Assembly: GCA_030064795.1 (NCBI GenBank) | Contig: JASJEI010000429.1 | Coordinates: 1-8,074 of the forward strand | Length of the DNA: 8,074 nucleotides | Direction of reading: 5' to 3' | Origin: Pleurocapsa sp. MO_226.B13 | GTDB taxonomy: Bacteria > Cyanobacteriota > Cyanobacteriia > Cyanobacteriales > Xenococcaceae | Shown: piece by piece, positions 4,560-8,074 of the stretch | Layout of the letters: each line of letters begins with the position of its first letter | Position numbering within the stretch: position 1 is the first letter of the stretch | The notes under the pieces: generated by a model | Told to the model about the DNA's origin: nothing | What the model saw: the letters and a program-made list of their open reading frames with translations, nothing else | The model's database searches: none | Translations under genes and position numbers: made by a program

Positions 4560-6866
4560 ATGAGTAAGTTATTTTCTAGATTGTGGCAGACTAGCACTAT
4601 TACTGGATTGTGTCTTTTAACCAGTAGCATAGCTCAAGCACAACCCATCTCTTCTGATGGTACGTTACCTAATCCCACAGAAGTTAATTCTACAGCAGCA
4701 GGTTTTGAAATTAATGGCGGGACAACCAGAGGTGGTAATTTATTTCATAGTTTTCGGGATTTTTCTGTACCTATTAACTCAGAAGCGTTTTTTAATAACA
4801 ATTCCAGTATAGCTAATATTCTCAATCGCGTAACTGGAGGTAATATATCTAACATCGATGGTTTAATTCGCGCTAATGGTAATGCTAACCTGTTTCTGAT
4901 TAACCCCGCAGGAATTATCTTTGGTGAAGGTGCGAGATTAGATATTGGTGGTTCTTTTTATGGTAGTAGTGCCGATAGTATTTTGTTTGAAGATGGGGAA
5001 TTCAGTGCGACAGATTTAGACAATCCTCCTTTATTAACTATTAACGCCCCAATAGGCTTAGGATTTAGAGACGAGCCAGGAACTATTACCAATCGTTCTT
5101 TTGATGAAGAAGCTTTCGTAGGACTAGAAGTTCTAGCGGATGAGACCTTAGCTTTAATTGGTGGAGAAGTTTTTATTGATGGTGGACTTTTATCCACCGA
5201 TGGAGGACGAATAGAAATAGGTAGTGTTGCTGGAAATATTACTGTCAGTCTTACTCCTATCGAACAAGGATTTGATGTTGGCTATGAAGGAGTAGCTAAT
5301 TTTCAAGATATTAGTTTGTCTTTTGCCGCGTTCGTCAGTAATTTTGGTGAAAACCCAGGGGATATAGAAGTAGGAGGTAGAAATATTAGTTTGATTGAAG
5401 GTGGTGGAATTGGTATTATTGGAGATTTTGGAGAGCAAGTTGGTGATATAAACATTATTGCTTCTGAGTCTTTGACATTAGATGGCAATAGCTTAGAAGT
5501 AGGTATAGGCGAGTTTAACAGTGAAATATTTATTATAACTTCCGATAATACAGAAATAGGGCATAGTATAAATATCAATACCCCAAAATTAATTATTACC
5601 AAGGGGGCGCAAATAGCTACTTTTAGTGATTCTTTTGATTCTTTTGGTCAAGGGGCGGATATAAATATAAATGCTTCTGAAATAATTATCGAAAGACCTT
5701 TTATAGATGCTGATGAAAATTTGTTGGCTAATGCAAGGATTATTTCTCAAGTATCACAAGAAGGTATTGGCAATGGTGGTGATATAAACATCAATACTGC
5801 CAATTTGGTCTTGACTAATAGTGGAGAGATTACAGCAGAAACCCTTGGTAGTGGAAATGCTGGAAGTTTAAATATTAATACCGCTGATTCTTTGAACGTC
5901 AAAGGACTAAATAGTGGTTTATTTAGTCGTACTGGTGGTTCAGGAGATGCAGGAACTGTAATAATTACAACTCCAGAATTAAAAGTTTTAGATAGTGCTC
6001 AAATAGGTGTAAACAATTTTATTGAGGAAAGTTTTGAAATTTCTCCTTCTGGCAGACTAATTAGAAATATATTAGAACAATCAATTGATGGTTCGGGAAA
6101 TGCGGGAACAATAGGTATTAAAGCTACTAATATTACTCTGGAAGATAGAGGCGGAATTACTGCTTTCTCTTCTGCTGGTGAAGGAGGAAATATTAATCTT
6201 AAAGTTGATAATTTATTATCTCTACGGAACAATAGCGAAATATCTACAACTGCGGGGTTAGAAGGTACTCCTGGTAATGGTGGCAATATCGAGATCGACT
6301 CCAAACTAATTGTCGCTTTTCCTAACGGTAATAATGATATTACAGCTAATGCTTTTGATGGAGCAGGAGGTAATATTACTATTTTTACTGAAGGTGTTTT
6401 TGGAATAGAAGAAAGAAGTTCTACTCCACCAAATAATACCAACGATATCGATGCCAGTGGGGAAACTGATGGGATTGTAGAAATCATTACCCCAGATGTA
6501 AACCTTCTTCAAGTCGATACAAATATACCTGAAAATCTAGTCGAAGGAGAACAAACTGTTGCCCAAGCCTGTCAGAGCGATCGCCTTGCTGGAAAGTCTG
6601 GTGGTTTAATTGTTAAAGGTAAAGGCGGTGTACCCCCCGAACCTATTGAACCAATCGATTCCGATGCGATCGTAGTCAATGGACAATTTACCAATCCCAA
6701 TCCACAAGTTCAATCTCTAAATATCAAACCCATTAAAACTGCCCAGGTAGATATTTATCCAGCTAGGGGAGTCATTGTTAAAGAAGACGGTTCTTTTATT
6801 CTTACTGCATATCCTACAGATCTTATCGATACTCGTACTCCTAATATTCGTGCTAATTGTAATTGA
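4560..6866 (+). CDS. Two-partner-secretion exoprotein (TpsA-like, filamentous haemagglutinin N-terminal domain)
   Basis: A 768-aa secreted protein. Residues 1-27 form a Sec signal peptide with a hydrophobic core (about 13-24) and an AQA cleavage site before Q28. Residues 28 to about 165 form the haemagglutinin/TPS domain: GGTTRGGNLFHSF (53-65), an asparagine-rich strand and FLINPAGIIFG (112-122), matching the NPxGI motif by which TpsA proteins enter their TpsB outer-membrane pore. From about 365 to 610, repeats with GNGGDININT- and GSGNAGSLNI-like segments alternate with variable strands, as in a right-handed beta-helix. The tail has C671 and C767, which could pair as a disulfide. No TpsB gene is in the window. 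The start follows AGGGGGG (4546-4552, spacing 7); AGGAG at 4555-4559 abuts the ATG and is too close to be the main site. Export to the cell surface or medium is likely; the ligand is unknown. Confidence 0.9.
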   Translation: MSKLFSRLWQTSTITGLCLLTSSIAQAQPISSDGTLPNPTEVNSTAAGFEINGGTTRGGNLFHSFRDFSVPINSEAFFNNNSSIANILNRVTGGNISNIDGLIRANGNANLFLINPAGIIFGEGARLDIGGSFYGSSADSILFEDGEFSATDLDNPPLLTINAPIGLGFRDEPGTITNRSFDEEAFVGLEVLADETLALIGGEVFIDGGLLSTDGGRIEIGSVAGNITVSLTPIEQGFDVGYEGVANFQDISLSFAAFVSNFGENPGDIEVGGRNISLIEGGGIGIIGDFGEQVGDINIIASESLTLDGNSLEVGIGEFNSEIFIITSDNTEIGHSININTPKLIITKGAQIATFSDSFDSFGQGADININASEIIIERPFIDADENLLANARIISQVSQEGIGNGGDININTANLVLTNSGEITAETLGSGNAGSLNINTADSLNVKGLNSGLFSRTGGSGDAGTVIITTPELKVLDSAQIGVNNFIEESFEISPSGRLIRNILEQSIDGSGNAGTIGIKATNITLEDRGGITAFSSAGEGGNINLKVDNLLSLRNNSEISTTAGLEGTPGNGGNIEIDSKLIVAFPNGNNDITANAFDGAGGNITIFTEGVFGIEERSSTPPNNTNDIDASGETDGIVEIITPDVNLLQVDTNIPENLVEGEQTVAQACQSDRLAGKSGGLIVKGKGGVPPEPIEPIDSDAIVVNGQFTNPNPQVQSLNIKPIKTAQVDIYPARGVIVKEDGSFILTAYPTDLIDTRTPNIRANCN

Positions 6867-6974
6867 GCCTGATTTAACCAAACTACTAATAGGTGTAGTA
6901 TTGTCCTAATTATTAAGAATCTCTGATTGGGTGAATATTTGAAAAGTATTCGTCTGGCGGGTTAGCGATTGTAA

Positions 6975-6980
6975 TATAAT
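6975..6980 (+). promoter_or_regulatory. Consensus -10 box of the COP23-family gene
   Basis: TATAAT matches the sigma-70-type -10 consensus exactly, 42 nt before ATG 7023. The hexamer 17 nt upstream (GTCTGG, 6952-6957) is a poor -35, so the promoter may need an activator or an alternative sigma factor. GGAG at 7012-7015, 7 nt before the ATG, is the ribosome-binding site. Together these suggest transcription independent of the exoprotein gene, which ends 156 nt upstream of the start. Confidence 0.5.
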
Positions 6981-7022
6981 TTAAAGTGTAATAGTATAGT
7001 TCAAAAGACCTGGAGTATTGAG

Positions 7023-7541
7023 ATGAAAGGTAGATATTTATCCTCATTACTCACCACTGCTACACTAGCTTTTGGTATGACTCTAGTAGTTGGAGTAGCT
7101 GCAAAAGCAGTAGACCCTGTTTTTTCTTGTCAGTTAAATGAAGATAGTCTGACTACTGTAGTCACAACTAATGATGGTTTATCCCAACCAGTGTTCCACT
7201 GGAATCGCGCAGGAGTAAATAATCAGCAGCAGTTGTGTGATTCTGTATCCCAAAAACTGAATAATTATTTGGCTGAAGGTAACAATTTATCATCTGTAAC
7301 TTTTAAACCCCATGAAAGCATGGGTTTACCAGCCGTTTGTCTGACCGAAAAAGACCAAGAATGTAGTCTGCTTCTGTTTACACTGGAACCTTCTTCTTCA
7401 CCGCTAATTTTGGCTAATCATACTTTATCTTCGATTCTTGATGAAGACTTACAAACCAGTCCAATTAGATACCAAGAACGCGGTGTTCAACGTACAGCCT
7501 ATAAGGTTGATTTCTGGCAGTTAATGGGTTTAGGTTGGTAG
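7023..7541 (+). CDS. COP23-domain protein, exported
   Basis: This 172-aa protein matches the cyanobacterial COP23 family, named after a 23-kDa circadian-oscillating protein of Cyanothece. A signal peptide covers residues 1-29 (hydrophobic core about 9-26, AKA before V30), so it is probably periplasmic or membrane-associated. Family landmarks follow in order: FSCQL (34-38), PVFHW (56-60), QQQLCDSVSQKLNNYL (68-83), LPAVCLTE (102-109), CSLLLFTLEP (114-123) and a SSILD segment (136-140). Cysteines 36, 72, 106 and 114 suggest two disulfides after export. The biochemical function of the family is not known. The last 20 residues, including YKVDFWQLMGLGW, extend past the usual core. It has its own -10 box and ribosome-binding site. 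Clock control cannot be read from the sequence. The family call rests on remembered motifs. Confidence 0.82.
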   Translation: MKGRYLSSLLTTATLAFGMTLVVGVAAKAVDPVFSCQLNEDSLTTVVTTNDGLSQPVFHWNRAGVNNQQQLCDSVSQKLNNYLAEGNNLSSVTFKPHESMGLPAVCLTEKDQECSLLLFTLEPSSSPLILANHTLSSILDEDLQTSPIRYQERGVQRTAYKVDFWQLMGLGW

Positions 7542-7579
7542 TAAAAAACATTGGATAAAATCGATAATAAATTATGCCA

Positions 7580-7600
7580 TCTCCAAGGGAGAGTATTTTC
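7580..7600. terminator. Weak hairpin with T-rich tail after the COP23-family gene
   Basis: TCTCC (7580-7584) and GGAGA (7588-7592) make a 5-bp stem with a 3-nt loop, followed by GTATTTTC. It lies 39 nt after the stop codon, between that gene and the opposing oxidoreductase remnant. The stem is short, so the call is tentative. Confidence 0.25.
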
Positions 7601-7620
7601 TTATCTTTAAAACTAGTAAT

Positions 7621-7818
7621 CTAACCGTTAGGATTACGACTCAATATATTTGTTGAGATTTTTATTAGCGGTAAGGTTCTAAAGAAGGAAGCAATCTGGT
7701 TTGATTTTTCCAGAATCAGATAATCGCACTGATTTTGCTGCAAAAAATAACCCATTTGTAAACCAGCCGGGCCGGTACCTATAACTAAGTATTTATGTTC
7801 AATATAGTCTGACAACAA
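7621..7818 (-). pseudogene. FAD-dependent monooxygenase/oxidoreductase, N-terminal remnant
   Basis: On the minus strand, 65 codons encode the start of a flavin-dependent monooxygenase-like protein: YLVIGTGPAGLQMGYFL with the FAD-binding GxGxxG (GTGPAG), then DYLILEKS, whose glutamate would bind the FAD ribose, then SFFRTLP. After about residue 50 the similarity stops; LIKISTNILSRNPNG and the stop codon do not continue the fold. Relatives are several hundred residues long, so only about a tenth remains. There is no ATG in frame; the frame is open upstream and could start only at TTG (7818 or 7815). No FAD-domain continuation was found between 7620 and 7541 in any minus-strand frame. This is best read as a 3'-deleted pseudogene, convergent with the COP23-family gene. 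Confidence 0.72.
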
Positions 7819-7953
7819 TTTTGGCTTAATGACAATCGATAACGGGAAAATAAGCCTTGGGGAATCGGTGGTTTAGCGATCGCTTTATTGAAAAAAAGAT
7901 CCCGTGAAAAGTCAGTCTGCTTCCCCTGCTCTCCTGCCCCGAGAGAAAACCTG

Positions 7954-8038
7954 GTCAAAGTTGGTCAGCCTTCGCCGACCGCCCCTACGAATTTGGGGAC
8001 TTTGACACGCTTACCCCTCACAATTGGGGCGGTCGGCG
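7954..8038. repeat. Interleaved inverted repeats, GC-rich intergenic element
   Basis: A 13-bp perfect inverted repeat pairs CGCCGACCGCCCC (7973-7985) with GGGGCGGTCGGCG (8026-8038). A second, 8-bp pair GTCAAAGT (7954-7961) and ACTTTGAC (7999-8006) crosses it. Between the long arms are two short CCCC...GGGG hairpins around AATT (7982-7998 and 8014-8029). Just upstream, CTGC occurs three times at 8-9-bp spacing (7917-7937) in pyrimidine-rich DNA. The element is much more GC-rich than its surroundings and resembles dispersed cyanobacterial intergenic repeats. Nothing coding was found from 7819 to 8074; a HIP1 site sits at 7876-7883. Confidence 0.75.
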
Positions 8039-8074
8039 GGCAATAACCTCTGGCTAAAACTTATCCATTTGAAT

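Noticed and set aside
5999..6487. A 162-codon antisense frame inside the exoprotein gene (and similar ones at 4958-5602)
   Set aside because: The low-complexity Ser/Ile/Pro translation is the mirror of Gly/Asn/Ile-rich beta-helix repeats, and there is no start signal.
6882..6899. ACTAC...GTAGT as a terminator after the exoprotein gene
   Set aside because: The stem is only 5 bp, the loop is AT-rich, and no T-run follows.
7305..7327. Hairpin inside the COP23-family gene (AAACCCCATG / CATGGGTTT)
   Set aside because: It has a bulged C, lies inside coding sequence, and is explained by codons for a normal part of the protein; no regulatory context.
1..8074. tRNA, rRNA, riboswitch or intact transposase genes
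   Set aside because: No cloverleaf, rRNA core sequence, recognised riboswitch motif or transposase signature was seen on either strand.

Overview
The window looks like chromosomal DNA of a cyanobacterium, though the genus cannot be fixed from sequence alone. The evidence is six copies of the HIP1 octamer GCGATCGC (starting at 1133, 1604, 2892, 3967, 6577 and 7876), a COP23-family gene, a cyanobacterial-style two-partner-secretion (TPS) exoprotein, and several short palindromic and heptanucleotide repeats of the kind common in cyanobacterial intergenic DNA. Base composition is AT-rich.

Region 1 (1-3742) is a same-strand sugar-acid gene cluster, entered part-way. It holds the 3' end of a short-chain dehydrogenase/reductase (SDR), a TIM-barrel sugar-phosphate isomerase/epimerase, two complete classical SDRs, and a NeuB-family nonulosonic (sialic/legionaminic-type) acid synthase. 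The likely joint role is building a nine-carbon acidic sugar for surface glycans. The small enzymes would make or remodel the six-carbon precursor and NeuB would condense it with phosphoenolpyruvate. The NeuB is short (290 aa), with both metal-binding histidines but no C-terminal antifreeze-like (SAF) domain. No CMP-sugar synthetase, aminotransferase, acetyltransferase or hydrolysing epimerase is present, so the pathway must continue upstream or elsewhere. Each of the three SDR genes is followed at, or within eight bases of, its stop codon by a short repeat: a 28-bp palindrome, a (GAGTTYG)n heptad tract, and a diverged copy of the palindrome inside a second heptad tract.

Region 2 (3743-4559) has no intact gene. 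It contains the frameshifted minus-strand remains of a HigA-type helix-turn-helix antitoxin abutting the end of neuB, an unassigned stretch, a nested inverted repeat (4166-4240), and an AT-rich leader.

Region 3 (4560-7541) has two secreted-protein genes on the plus strand. The first is a 768-aa TpsA-like exoprotein with a signal peptide, a filamentous-haemagglutinin N-terminal (TPS) domain and a beta-helix-type repeat body. The second is a 172-aa COP23-domain protein with a signal peptide, preceded by a consensus -10 box.

Region 4 (7542-8074) holds a minus-strand N-terminal scrap of an FAD-dependent monooxygenase-like gene, then an intergenic repeat in which two inverted-repeat pairs interleave. 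The window is thus one metabolic cluster and two exported-protein genes, separated by decayed genes and repeats typical of a plastic accessory region.
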